A stretch of 64,000 bases of DNA, from contig CAJJDN010000025.1 of the NCBI GenBank assembly GCA_905182985.1, forward strand, positions 301,487 to 365,486, written 5' to 3'. Every line of letters starts with the position of its first letter. Positions within the stretch are counted from its first letter, which is position 1. This document shows positions 37,074 through 50,994 of this stretch, piece by piece. The translations under genes were made by a program, and so were the position numbers. The DNA is from Paramecium sonneborni. Its lineage: Eukaryota; Ciliophora; Oligohymenophorea; Peniculida; Parameciidae. The notes under the pieces are model-generated. The model made no database searches and was not told where the DNA came from. It saw only the letters and a list, made by a program, of their open reading frames with translations.

Positions 37074-37649
37074 TATAAAATAATTAATTAGGTAAATGTT
37101 TTATATTGTATAATATAGAAATTAAAGAGTGCTTAAATAATTTGAAATATTTAAGTGAAATATTTATGATAGATAATTCATTAATAAAATTAATAAATAT
37201 AATGATGATCACTTCGTCCGTGTTTTTGATTGTTTATGATATACACTTGTCACTACTCTGAAAATAATCTCTATATATATATATATAATTAAATGTTAAG
37301 AAGATTATCTGTGTAAGTCTAATAAATCAAGAAATTGTATTTTACTTTTTCTGTAAATGAAGGTATATGATGTAGATAATCAGAATACAAGATCTAAATC
37401 CTGAATCGATTAAAAGTGATCAAACATTCCAATTCTGATAAAGACATAGTATCGAATGGTCATATAGAAAATCTATCTATTGATCAAGGTATTTCATTCA
37501 TATAGTAAACTAGATGGAAGAGTCATAATAGATCTTAAGTTAGATTAAGACTACAGAAAAATAAAGGCACTTTGTTCAGAAGCTCTTAAAGAATTTGAAT
37601 GGATTAAGAATTTAGATATTCGTATGGCTCCAAAAAAAGAAAATGTATT
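36458..37649. repeat. Duplication 4, right copy (telomere-capped contig)
   Basis: This is the second copy of 35222-36413, but its left side is the telomeric tract instead of the rest of the ankyrin-DHHC gene. It therefore represents a molecule that ends here rather than a simple overlap. Confidence 0.9.
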
Positions 37650-38784
37650 CTCATAAACAAATTCATAAAAAAGAGGGAATCTCTAAAATGTCAATAAAAT
37701 CATAGCTGTTTCAAGTTGTAAAGGAGGAGTAGGTAAAAGTACTATTGCATTAAATCTTACATTTTCATTACAAAAATTAGGCTTTAAAGTGGGAATATTT
37801 GATGCAGATGTTTATGGTCCATCTCTGCCAACATTGATTGGAAAGGAGAAATAATAATTATATGCTCCAGAAGATAAACCAAAAGAAATTTTGCCTATTG
37901 AATTCAATGGTGTTAAAACCATGAGTTATGGATATGCAGGTGGCAATTAAAAAGCTATTATCAGAGGACCTATGGTTAGTAGCATTGTTATTTAATTAGT
38001 ACAACAAACTTAATGGCAAGACTTAGATTATTTAATTGTTGATATGCCTCCAGGAACAGGAGATATTCAAATTAGTTTATGTTAAGAATTAAATTTTAAT
38101 GGAGCAGTAATTGTTACTACTCCTCAGAGATTAAGTTTTATCGATGTTGTTAAAGGAATAGAAATGTTTGATGTTCTTAAAGTACCTACATTAAGTGTGG
38201 TTGAAAATATGGCTGAATATGTCTGTTCAAATTGCAATCATATTCATAGACCTTTTGGACCAGGTTATATGAATATGTTATAGAAATAATTTGGTATTGC
38301 AACAGCTCTATCTATTCCATTATATGGAGATATTTCAAAATATTCTGATTTGGGAAGTCCTGTTGTTTTAACATTACCTGAAGATCACACTATTAATAAT
38401 ATATATAGATAATTAGCTAATAGTGTTGTTAATGAATTAAATAGAACTGATTTGACTTAAACTCCAAATGTCAGATATGATACTGCAAAAAGAGTAATCA
38501 TCATTAGAGATTTTAATGGTAAAGAAAAACCTATTAAATCTATTGAATTAAGATCTAAATGTAATTGTGCATTATGTGTTGATGAATTTACTGGAAGAAG
38601 ATTAAATTAAGTAATATCTAATACATATATTTAGAATCAAAAACTTGATTAAGAAGTTTATCCATATAAGATTGAACCTAAAGGTAACTATGCTGTAGCT
38701 ATTGTTTGGTCTGATGGTCATCGATCCTCTATTTATCCTTATTAAAGATTATGGAGTGATGAAATTAATGAACATAAAGCATGA
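37293..38784 (+). CDS. P-loop Fe-S cluster carrier, HCF101-like (DUF59 + Mrp + DUF971-like)
   Basis: ATG 37293 opens [20 protein letters not shown], a basic, hydroxylated leader that suits mitochondrial import. Two introns (37363-37383, 37489-37513) restore a DUF59/MIP18-like domain: [40 protein letters not shown]. The Mrp/NBP35 ATPase follows: [20 protein letters not shown] (deviant Walker A), [37 protein letters not shown] and the [14 protein letters not shown] motif with its CxxC. The C-terminal domain ([40 protein letters not shown]) is DUF971/GBBH-like. This order is that of HCF101, which transfers 4Fe-4S clusters. The stop is TGA 38782-38784. A 5' fragment is duplicated at 36057-36413. 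It converges with the next gene 36 bp away. Confidence 0.93.
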
Positions 38785-38819
38785 TAATTATATTTTAAAT
38801 TAGCAAATTATAAAGATTG

Positions 38820-40175
38820 TCAATTTATATATTATTCTAAGGTTTCTTTTAATACATTTTGTTACTCTTAATTTAACTAATGAGCCTTTGCAAATCCTTT
38901 AATTACTTATTCTATATCATCTCCCTCTCTTATACAAATTCTTGCCTTTCTATTTTTTGAAATTCTTATATCCACATTTAATAACAGACTCTTAGGGTTA
39001 GGTACTTTTGTACTTAAATCAAAAGGTTCAGGAACAGTTTAATGAGGTCTATTTTGAATATTTGGTTATTCTGTACAATAGTAATTCTCCTTCTCTTGTT
39101 TCATTTATCTTGCCTTATTCATTCTTTCTATAATAGCAGATTCTCCTTTTACAGGCTTAAATGAATATTTCTATTTATTTATTAACTTTGGTTTAAAAGT
39201 ACATTCTATTAATTCCTCTTCTTCTCTTTATCTATTTAAATTATCCTTCAATTTTTGTTTATGATTCTTTATAGCTTCTGCATTTTAATATAATCTATTA
39301 AATGTATTTACAGTATCTTATCTTTTTGTTTAATTTGATGTTAATTAAGGTTTAAATAGACATTCTGGATCATCTTGTATATATGATTCCAATTATCTTT
39401 TTTTTTCTTGTAATACCTTAGAATGCTCATATAGCACTTCAAATCTATTTATTGTATCTGAAAGTTGAGCATCCTATACTTATTTTTATTTTCCGTTTGT
39501 TTAAATATTAGTGTTTTACCAAGACTCTTTTTTTGATGAAGATTGTCCCCGAGAACCATTCGAAAATCTAACATTTAATAATTTAAATTTATTTGTCAAT
39601 CTAAACATCAATTCTTCTAATTCTTCAAAATTTACAACTTAAATTGGAATATTCTAATCCTCTAATTCTACATTTATAACATCTGTCAATAAAAGTATTG
39701 ATTAACTTTAAGTTAATTATTTTTCCAATAATATCACCAAAATATTAAATACAAATCCAATAAATGCACTTTCTAAATCTAATCCTAAAGTTAATAATTT
39801 CCATAAATCAATTGACACATGATCATTTTTTGCAGAAATCCCTAAATCAACCAATACGTTGCAAAACCTTTCATAATCCAACTGCTCTTCAATTTAATAA
39901 CGATTAAGAGTATTATTAATTTAAGTTTCTAATTTCTTTAACAAGATCTTTTATGAGTTATAATCAATCTTTATTTTATTGGCTTTTTATTTTATTTCTT
40001 CATTCTTCTCCTCTTATTTTTAATTAATTCTTTGTTATTTCTCTATTGCTTTATTGTATAATGAAGAAAAATGATCTTAATGTATCAAACCATTAATTTC
40101 ATATGCATTTGAACTATCACAATTTCTTAAATATTAAGATTAATCTCCATATTCAATATTTTATTCATCAATCAT
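38820..40175 (-). CDS. Uncharacterised protein with ECxFKP motifs (451 aa)
   Basis: A single open exon of 452 codons runs from ATG 40173-40175 (MIDEQNIEYGDQSQYLRNCD) to TGA 38820-38822. The N-terminal half is helical with a hydrophobic patch (SAFIGFVFNILVILLEKQL). The C-terminal half holds two spaced copies of a motif, DDPECLFKPQLTSNQ and LIECTFKPKLINKQ, each next to a charged helix with 'RLYQNAEAIKNHKQKLK'-like sequence. Such 'CxFKPxxN' blocks occur in many ciliate and flagellate proteins of unknown role, so a cytoskeletal link is only suspected. The gene is intronless by my reading, unusual here. Confidence 0.68.
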
Positions 40176-40297
40176 GTTCGTTAATTTAATAAATATAAAA
40201 ATTATTTTCTTTTTAATAAATAATATTTAGTTAATCTGGTACAAAATATCAGCAGTAATACATATTCTATGTTATAAATTTAATTATAATTAATAAT

Positions 40298-40951
40298 TCA
40301 TTTAATTCCTTTTTTTGATAATAGAGCAGCAAATGATTTACTTTTATATGGAGGATATTCCACACTATATTGAAGACAATTAATGCAAAACCCTTTCGGC
40401 TATTAATTTGGCAATTTTTATTACCAAATACATACAAAATCACAACGGTAATTAGAACATTCAACTAACTTTAGATTTTTATCTTATTTTTGAATACATA
40501 GAATTAAGTTTTAAAAATCTAATTAATTCTTCATCTCAATATATTAAACACCATAAATTTTTATCTATCTACATAAACTATTGCTAATATTTTTATTGCA
40601 TTAAAGACATTTTGCTATTTATTTATTATGTAATGCTTTTATTAAAATTTCCTCTAAATTTCGCTCTTTTATTTGATGACTACATTTATTAGTGAAGGAT
40701 ATAGATTCAGACAATCGATTCTCTTTTATTTTTTGTGATAATGGGGAAATTTCTTTTCCTTACAAAAAGTTTGATCTATTTTTTAAAAATTGATTTTCAG
40801 ATTAAAATTTACTATTTTCTTGAATCAACTATTGAATTTTATTTTCTAAAATTTGGTTAGATTATTGTAAAGTTTGATTCTCGAATTCCAACTCTTTAAA
40901 AGCTTTATTTTGAAACCTAAATAGCGTTAAGAATGTACATATTTTATCCAT
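40298..40951 (-). CDS. Coiled-coil protein with C-terminal Cys/His-rich region
   Basis: ATG 40949-40951 gives MDKICTFLTLFRFQNKAFKE, then a coiled coil (ENQTLQQSNQILENKIQQLI, QENSKFQSENQFLKN). The C-terminal 130 residues contain paired Cys/His: KCSHQIKERN, KCLQCNKN, a single Cys, then ECSNYRCDFVCIW and GFCINCLQY. The spacing suggests two zinc sites, loosely like a RING or IBR module, but it does not fit either consensus well. TGA is at 40298-40300. The upstream minus-strand frame (to 41347) could be an extra 5' part of the same gene joined by an intron I cannot place. Confidence 0.55.
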
Positions 40952-41347
40952 CGTAATTATTTTACTATTATTCATTTATTGCCAAATTTTTTTGTTTATC
41001 TGATAGATTCATGAATTATTAGTATTGATCCTAATTATTCTATGCTTATAATAAATTTTCGTCATTCTGGTCAGGATAATTTTCTTTATTTTTAATTGAA
41101 TTTTGATCAAATTTATTTTATAATTGGGAATAAGTAAAATTTTCATAAGAGTATTATTAAATGGGAATTTAAGTAGCCATTATTCTTTTTTAGTATTGAA
41201 TTTCAGAATGTCCTTATTAATTGATTTTTAGAGACTCTGATTTCGATTAGAATTATTACTAATATATTCGATATCCAAAACTACGATTTCTTGTTCTTTT
41301 TATAATGTCTATTATATATTAATTCATATCTCCCATAAACTAGACAT
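40952..41347 (-). CDS. Uncharacterised Asn/Gln/Ser-rich protein or 5' exons of the next gene
   Basis: ATG 41345-41347 is followed by MS and a 32-nt intron (41309-41340), then NIIKRTRNRSFGYRIYQQQF and Q/N/S-rich sequence without domains (QKRIMATQIPIQQYSYENFT). The frame stays open into the start of the coiled-coil/Cys-rich gene, but in a different phase from it. The left boundary is therefore arbitrary. Low complexity makes identification impossible. Confidence 0.38.
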
Positions 41348-41680
41348 TTTATTCAAAATATAATTATATTTAAACTTCTACTTGTTGAGTTTTCTAGATG
41401 TGAACTATTAAATCAAACACTGTTGAGTTATCATAGACTCTAAAAGATAATTATGATTAATTATCCCCTTTATCAAGATTTTTCAAAGTTATTAAAATTG
41501 CATCACAACTTTTAGATCTTTAAATTTTTAACATGTTTTTAGTTTAAATTCAAATTTATTAATAGGTTGTTAAATTAAGATGTATTATGATTCAAATAAA
41601 TAATCTACGGTAAAAATAATAAATTTTTAATTTCTTAAACTTAATTTAAAATGAAGAATATTATTCAAAGTTGAATTCAA

Positions 41681-42686
41681 CTAGAATATGAAAATCAAAT
41701 GGAGAAAGGTTACAATAAACCAGGTCTTAAAGAATGAACAATAATTAATAATTAATAGAACAAATAATCAAAATTTTGATTAAATTTCCTTTCTATGTAT
41801 TTAGAATGTTTGAAGAATGTTTGAAGAAAATTTTAATAAATTACTATTATCGATTATCTATCATTTTGTTTTTAAAGGAATATTTTCAAAAGAATATTTT
41901 GTAATCCAAGAAATTTTAGATTGGCTTTAAAATACTACAATAAATTTTGGAAATTATGGATTCAGAAAGAAATGAGTTTAAGTAACTATTAAAAATGAAT
42001 ATTTATTAAAAAAATGTATTTAAGTTTAACAATAATCTATTATTTAGAAAATATTCCAAATAAATTCAACATAAAAGTTGATAAAATTATTGATTAGATC
42101 TCTGTGGTATTAAAATTTATTAAAAAGCTGAAATTATATATTATTTTTAAACTATTATTATTTATAGTTTAACATATCAGATGGGTTTATAAGAGCCTAA
42201 AAAATCTGATAAACTTTTAAAAGGAGGGAAATAAGATTTCTGTTGATTTATTTTTTGTATCCATTCCAATTAATAAATCCATCATAGATATTTAAACTAT
42301 TTTTGAAAAAAAAATGCATCATTAATCACTTAATCTTATTTGTATATTTTTTTTGAGTAAGCCTTAAAATTTCAATTTTCTGATAAAGGACATGTGAAAC
42401 ATAATTAATTTAAAGAAGAATTTTTTTATTTCTTTAAACATAATACAATAATAACCGATATAAGAATTGTAAAAATCATTCAAACTCATAATTATGTAAG
42501 TGAAATAATGCAACATGAAGCATTTTAAGATAATTTCCCAAAAATTTTAAATTTATAGGATATGGAATTTATTTCTAAATATTTTTAATTTATTTAAAAT
42601 AGAAGTTTCTTCATAAAATGAAATAGTTAATCCTTTGCTTTAAAATCTTTTTCCTAAATTTTTAAGTTAATAACCGATTCATAAGT
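41681..42686. repeat. Duplication 5, left copy (contig overlap)
   Basis: These 1006 bases recur as 42688-43693 (offset 1007) around the N at 42687. The block contains the first part of an uncharacterised + strand gene (fragment 41806-42686). Confidence 0.9.
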
Positions 42687-42687
42687 N

Positions 42688-43693
42688 CTAGAATATGAAA
42701 ATCAAATGGAGAAAGGTTACAATAAACCAGGTCTTAAAGAATGAACAATAATTAATAATTAATAGAACAAATAATCAAAATTTTGATTAAATTTCCTTTC
42801 TATGTATTTAGAATGTTTGAAGAATGTTTGAAGAAAATTTTAATAAATTACTATTATCGATTATCTATCATTTTGTTTTTAAAGGAATATTTTCAAAAGA
42901 ATATTTTGTAATCCAAGAAATTTTAGATTGGCTTTAAAATACTACAATAAATTTTGGAAATTATGGATTCAGAAAGAAATGAGTTTAAGTAACTATTAAA
43001 AATGAATATTTATTAAAAAAATGTATTTAAGTTTAACAATAATCTATTATTTAGAAAATATTCCAAATAAATTCAACATAAAAGTTGATAAAATTATTGA
43101 TTAGATCTCTGTGGTATTAAAATTTATTAAAAAGCTGAAATTATATATTATTTTTAAACTATTATTATTTATAGTTTAACATATCAGATGGGTTTATAAG
43201 AGCCTAAAAAATCTGATAAACTTTTAAAAGGAGGGAAATAAGATTTCTGTTGATTTATTTTTTGTATCCATTCCAATTAATAAATCCATCATAGATATTT
43301 AAACTATTTTTGAAAAAAAAATGCATCATTAATCACTTAATCTTATTTGTATATTTTTTTTGAGTAAGCCTTAAAATTTCAATTTTCTGATAAAGGACAT
43401 GTGAAACATAATTAATTTAAAGAAGAATTTTTTTATTTCTTTAAACATAATACAATAATAACCGATATAAGAATTGTAAAAATCATTCAAACTCATAATT
43501 ATGTAAGTGAAATAATGCAACATGAAGCATTTTAAGATAATTTCCCAAAAATTTTAAATTTATAGGATATGGAATTTATTTCTAAATATTTTTAATTTAT
43601 TTAAAATAGAAGTTTCTTCATAAAATGAAATAGTTAATCCTTTGCTTTAAAATCTTTTTCCTAAATTTTTAAGTTAATAACCGATTCATAAGT
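42688..43693. repeat. Duplication 5, right copy
   Basis: This is the second copy of 41681-42686. The gene starting in it (42813) continues past the block and is annotated there. Confidence 0.9.
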
Positions 43694-44040
43694 AATAAAT
43701 ATTAAATTTTACTAATATATATTTCTAAATTCTAAATTTTTTAAGATAAAGAATTGAAAAAAAACATTTAATTTGTTAAAGAATTAACATCGATCGATTG
43801 GAAAATACTAATAATGAATAATGTAAATATCCTTAATAGTAGGTAAAAATTCTCCAAATATAATACTACTATTAACTTTGTGGAAACCTACTAAGATAGC
43901 TTTAAAAATAATTAATTGAATAACGATAGATATCCATTCGGATTAAGATAAAGAAATTTACATTTAGATCTTTCTTTATTAAATATTTTTTTATTTAATT
44001 AATAATTTGATAATAATTTCTTAAGAACATAAATTATTCA
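42813..44040 (+). CDS. Uncharacterised protein O, exon structure unresolved
   Basis: ATG 42813 opens MFEECLKKILINYYYRLSII and LFLKEYFQKNILQSKKFQIG. Further coding-like stretches in shifting phase are SVDLFFVSIPINKSIID, FKEEFFYFFKHNTIITDIRI with VKIIQTHNYVSEIMQHEAFQ, and after 43740 KELTSIDWKILIMNNVNILN with TINFVETYQDSFKNNQLNND. Several short introns would be needed and I could not fix them all, nor the stop. The right end is set just before the converging FHA gene. No family recognised. A truncated copy lies at 41806-42686. Confidence 0.4.
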
Positions 44041-44045
44041 ATAAA

Positions 44046-44771
44046 TCAATACTTTAATCTTATCGCCAATCTAAAATCTTTAAAACAATATCGATTTTGA
44101 TTCTAGAATTTTTAATGTTTAATTAAAACCCAGACTCCATTCTTTGAAACTTATTTATCATGCCCATCATACAAAAATATTCTTCCATTTTAAACTTTAA
44201 TATGAGCATGTTTACGAGATGAACACTCATTTGGATTTAACATCTATATTTACTAAAATTAATTGTCTTGGACTTTTTTAACAAAAACAATTAGCATTCC
44301 TTCTTTTATAATAAAAGATTGAGAGTTTATGACAATTTCATCTTATTATATCTCAATTAATTATTTATTAACTCCTGAAGGCAATCCAACATAATACTTT
44401 TCACCTCTTATTAATTCTTTTTAATCAATTTTTTCATAAATTCCATCATCAGACAAATTTACAACCATTATCATACTCTGGTTATCTAGTTATCTAATAT
44501 AAATTTTTCAAATACGTAGGATAGATTAAACTCAAAATTTTATCTTAGTCATAAATCAAATTAATATCTTTAATCATTGACTAATTCAATTAAGTTAGAG
44601 TAGATTATTTTAATACAAGGCCATTATTAATATCAAATTCTTATGTAGTTCCATTAATTATATTTAGCAAAATCACTCTATAAACATATAATTGAAATAC
44701 TTCTGAAATAATTCTTTAGGTACATTACTCAAAATATCTATTGGAACCCTAATTGCACTAGATTAATCCAT
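44046..44771 (-). CDS. Small FHA-domain protein (241 aa)
   Basis: A single exon runs from ATG 44769-44771 (MDQSSAIRVPIDILSNVPKE) to TGA 44046-44048. The C-terminal part reads YYVGLPSGVNKQLIEI, ... LNPNECSSRKHAHIKVQN, GRIFLYDGHDKQVSKNGVWV. These are the SRxHA and S-K-N-G elements of an FHA phosphothreonine-binding domain. An earlier strand IYIRQLDNQSMIMVVNLSD may belong to the N-terminal region. The usual GR near the start of the domain is not obvious, so binding could be altered. It is the second FHA gene in the window and not a close copy of the first. Confidence 0.7.
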
Positions 44772-45077
44772 TATATATAATATTAATTCCTAACTTTTTC
44801 AGGAAGAAAGAAATAATAAAAATATTATAACTCCTAAAATTATTTTTTTTCTAATGAATAGATGAATATTTTATATTAAATTCTATATTTTTATTTTTAA
44901 AATGGGGATGATCTATGATATTTATTTAAGAATTCAAAGATTTATGGTATTATTCAGAAATATTAAAAAAATTTGATTTTAAATAATCTAATTTGCATTT
45001 GTTTTTCTCATTAGTATAATCTTAAAAATTATCTATATTGTTAGAATTCTTTTAAATCAAAAATATGTTTATAATAA
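44772..45077. other. Intergenic region
   Basis: About 305 bp of AT-rich sequence lie between the FHA gene start and the stop of the next minus-strand gene. No feature was recognised. Confidence 0.5.
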
Positions 45078-45398
45078 TCAGAATATATAAATTAATAAAG
45101 CAATCCCTAAAATAGCAGAAAAACAGTTCTCCAGACATTTATAATATAATTGCACATCTCCAGTAGTAGCATTAGCAATAAGTCCAGCACATGTTTTATA
45201 ATAAAGTACCCTATCTTTACCAGTTACGCAATATTCACTTGATTACATAATCTAAACAACTTCAGCAGTAACTGCACAAGCTTAATCACATTTTTCTCTA
45301 AGATCTCTGCAATTATTCCAAAGGCAATTAGCATAATCAACTTCTTGGTTAGAATTCAACCCTTAAATTAAGTAAGCTAAAATAATTAGTGATTTCAT
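45078..45398 (-). CDS. Small secreted or membrane-anchored Cys-rich protein (106 aa)
   Basis: ATG 45396-45398 gives MKSLIILAYLIQGLNSNQ, a signal peptide. Eight cysteines are spread over the next 70 residues (NCLWNNCRDLREKCDQACAV, SSEYCV, KTCAGLIANATTGD, YKCLENCF). The chain ends in a hydrophobic stretch SAILGIALLIYIF just before TGA 45078-45080, which could be a GPI signal or a membrane segment. Even cysteine number and short size suggest disulfide bonds outside the cell or in a secretory organelle. I do not recognise a named family. Confidence 0.68.
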
Positions 45399-45639
45399 TA
45401 AATATTTATGAATTTTTTTCAGAACTTTTTAAGGAATATAAATTAAAAAGAGTCTCTAGGAAATTAATTAAATTTTTAAGAAAATAAAAAACATGAATAC
45501 AAAATTTACTCTAAATTTTTATCAAAAATATTGAAGCATCATCTTTATATAATATTGAATCTTAATTGTTTAAGGATTTTTTAAATGCCATCTTAATAAA
45601 TCTAAATTTTAATCTTTTCTATTAATAATAGCTTAACAA

Positions 45640-46560
45640 AGAACAGAAAATGCCCAGTTTTATTAAATTTGGAAATAAAATAAATTATCATTTTCTAAAT
45701 TTATATTATTAATAATAGATAATTTAGTATAAAAAATCATATAAGAGAAGAAATAAAGATATTTAAAGTTCTTTTAGAAATAAATTCATCCAAAAACTAA
45801 TTAAAATCGATTAAAAATCCTCTTTAAAGCTCCAGGATAAGTTTTGGACTTTTTAGGTTAAATTTAAAAATATTTAACTAATCCTAAAATTCTATTTTTT
45901 ATTGAAAAAGTTTACTATAACTTTAAAGAAGGAAACATTAGCTTATATAAGAATAAATTTCAAGACCATAATTCTTTACAAAAAACGATAAGCTTGTTTT
46001 AAAATGAAATTTCAATACTTATTATAATTTTGATGTATAATCGTATTTTGAGTTTAATTAGAATAAAGGAGTTTTAATACCATATCTTGATTGTTAAAAT
46101 ATTCCTGATTTCAAATATTTTTGAGAATATATAGTGAAAGTTTAGTTTATTTACAAAAATCATAAAAAAAGATATTCTTAGATAAATAGTTTATTTTAAA
46201 TTGAGACGAATAAGCTGAAAGAAAGAAGAAGAAAAATAAGGAGATTTAAAAAAATTAGAGCCAATTCAAAGAAAAAATAATATATATAGAAGCATTAGCA
46301 ACCTTCAAATGGTTAAATTGTTAAAAAGATTTATGAATCTCTTTAAAATAGCAAGATTATTGATTTTATGCTGATAAGAGTATATAATTTAATAAGGATA
46401 ATTTATTCGTAAATGGTTATTGATGAATTTAGGCTTAGGGTTTATTGAAATTATTAAAATAACATTAACAATCAGTTTCTGAAAGGATTGATAGTAAGTT
46501 TATAATAATTATAATTAATTTTTGAATGTAAATATTATTCTAATGAGCAAAAATATTTTT
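45640..46560 (+). other. Possible uncharacterised coding region
   Basis: Several + strand stretches look coding under the ciliate code: KRRNKDIQSSFRNKFIQKLI with KIDQKSSLKLQDKFWTFQVK, and ERKKKKNKEIQKNQSQFKEK with IIYIEALATFKWLNCQKDL. I cannot assemble them into one spliced frame. They could be a real basic, helical protein, a decayed gene or chance open frames. No motif is recognised. Confidence 0.28.
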
Positions 46561-46571
46561 AATTATTAATT

Positions 46572-47176
46572 ATGGAAAAGCTGAGTGTAGAAATTTTGAA
46601 ATAAATAAAATCAAATACTTAGCTTAGATTTCAATAAGATGACAATTGTGTAGTAATATCTGTACATGGTCCTTACTAAATTGGATCATAAAAAGCAAAC
46701 CAATGTATAAAAAAATATTGAATTAGAGGCTATTCTTGATATACAAATCAAATTTGAGTAAGATAAATCGATAGAATAATAATTGAAGCAGATTTTTGAA
46801 TAAGCTCTAAATTTATAAGAATATCCATAATAGCAAATAAGAGTATCTTGCATAATTTAAATTAATACAATAAATGTATATATATAACAATATATAATTT
46901 CTATAGATTTTTTCAACTTTATGCAATGGAATCATGATAGCTCTATTACATTAAGGTATATCAATGAGTAAATCAATATACAGTATTACAATCGAAAATA
47001 CTCGTTTAGTATTTTAATAAATAACTAATGATTTATTGTTTATAGACAACAAAAAGGGATAATCGATGGATAAAACTATGTGTTAAATTAAAGAAGGATT
47101 AAATAAATCTCAAATATTTGAGTAATGGCTTCGAAGTTATTTTTATGAATATTATGTAAATAATAATTTGTTATGA
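46572..47176 (+). CDS. Exosome RNase PH-like subunit (RRP46/EXOSC5-like)
   Basis: ATG 46572 opens MEKLSVEILKQIKSNTQLRF; the next strand CVVISVHGPYQIGSQKANQ corresponds to the 'V-x-YGP' strand of RNase PH folds. After a 22-nt intron come AILDIQIKFEQDKSIEQQL and ALNLQEYPQQQIRVSCIIQI. A 31-nt intron is then followed by STLCNGIMIALLHQGISMSK, the 'CLNAACMALVDAGV' region of EXOSC5. Stop TGA 47174-47176. These subunits form the catalytically inactive ring of the RNA exosome. The phosphate-binding residues of active RNase PH are not visible, as expected. Placement as RRP46 rather than another ring subunit is probable only. It converges with PI4-kinase, 28 bp apart. Confidence 0.62.
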
Positions 47177-47204
47177 TACAAATAAATATTTTGAAATTTT
47201 TACA

Positions 47205-49785
<2,581 letters not shown>

Positions 49786-50337
49786 AATATTAGTTAAATA
49801 TAAAAATAGTAATTATTTAATGATATTGAATTAAAAAAATTTTTGATTTAAAGAAAAAACCAATAATATAATAAACGAAATATTTTATTATCTTTATATA
49901 AATTTAATTTTTGAATTCTTAAATTTAAAGCTTATTTTGTTGTTTTGAAAAAATGAGTAATAAAAACCCTTTTATTATAGATATGAAGAGTTTTAATATA
50001 ATCATTATTTATAATTATAAAATAAAGGTGGGTTGGATATATATATTAAACAATAAGCATTAATTTAAAAATTAACAATTTATGTGTAAAAATGAGAGAG
50101 TTTAAGCTGAATTGAAATTTGATGAACAATGTTAGATAAAATATATAAAGACTGTATTTCATTTTAATAAATTAATTTTAATGTAGATTTTTACTTATTT
50201 GAATATCACAAATAACTATTATTAGTATCAATTTTATTATTTAATTTAAAGACTCAAATGAGAAAAAGATATACTAGTTGAATTTAACTCTAAATATTAA
50301 TAATTTCATTTTGATGCGAATTAAGAGAACTCTTATT
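49786..50337. other. Intergenic region
   Basis: About 550 bp of AT-rich sequence lie upstream of PI4-kinase and downstream of the AHA1-like gene. No supported ORF or repeat was seen. Confidence 0.5.
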
Positions 50338-50994
50338 TCATTTATTGTTCTTTTAGTTTTTATTCTTAAAAGATCTTTTCCTTTAATTCTCCATTTTATT
50401 CTTTTGCTAGTCTTACTTATTCTTCTGCTATTCTTCTAGCTTCTTAGTCTTTTTTCCTATATATTTAAAAAATTTAAATTACAATTTTTCTGGATCAGAT
50501 TCATATTATCCTATTTCTTGCATCAATGTTATAAAAACTTCTTTTAATTTTTTAAACATATCTTTCTTAATTAAGTCTTTGCATTTATCTGAAATTGCTG
50601 TTTTTGTATTGCAGCTAATATGAATTATTTCAAAATCATTATCTAAAGAATTTAAGTCTTTAATTTTGTATGTTCCCTCTGCTTCATGATCCTTATTTAC
50701 ACCTAATTTTTTAATAATTTAAATACCATGCCATTCTACTTCAATATCAAAATCATATATCAAAACTTGCTTTCCTCTCCTTATGTTAACTTAAGCCTTT
50801 ATATAATTAAATAATTTTACATCTCCAGTTATTGATTTTACTTCTTAGTTAAGTAAAGTTATGTCTCCAGATTCAACTTTGGTTGATTTAATCTTAGATT
50901 CAATCAATTGTTTGGAAATCGGTGTATAATTTTTCTCTTCCCAATGCCAACTATTTGGATTCCATAATGATCCTGCTCCTTATTATTTAGCCAT
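50338..50994 (-). CDS. AHA1 N-terminal-domain protein, Hsp90 co-chaperone
   Basis: ATG 50992-50994 gives MAKQQGAGSLWNPNSWHWEE, then KNYTPISKQLIESKI, the conserved 'NPN-W-HWEEK' start of Aha1. VKLFNYIKAQVNIRRGKQVL and IYDFDIEVEWHG follow, matching the 'RKGK...YE...L-W-G' strand of the domain. Aha1 binds the Hsp90 middle domain through this region and stimulates its ATPase. After about residue 165 (YESDPEKL) the chain becomes a highly charged K/E/N/Q tail and ends at TGA 50338-50340 (218 codons). The C-terminal AHSA1/START-like domain of full Aha1 is absent, as in yeast Hch1. No intron is needed. Confidence 0.88.
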
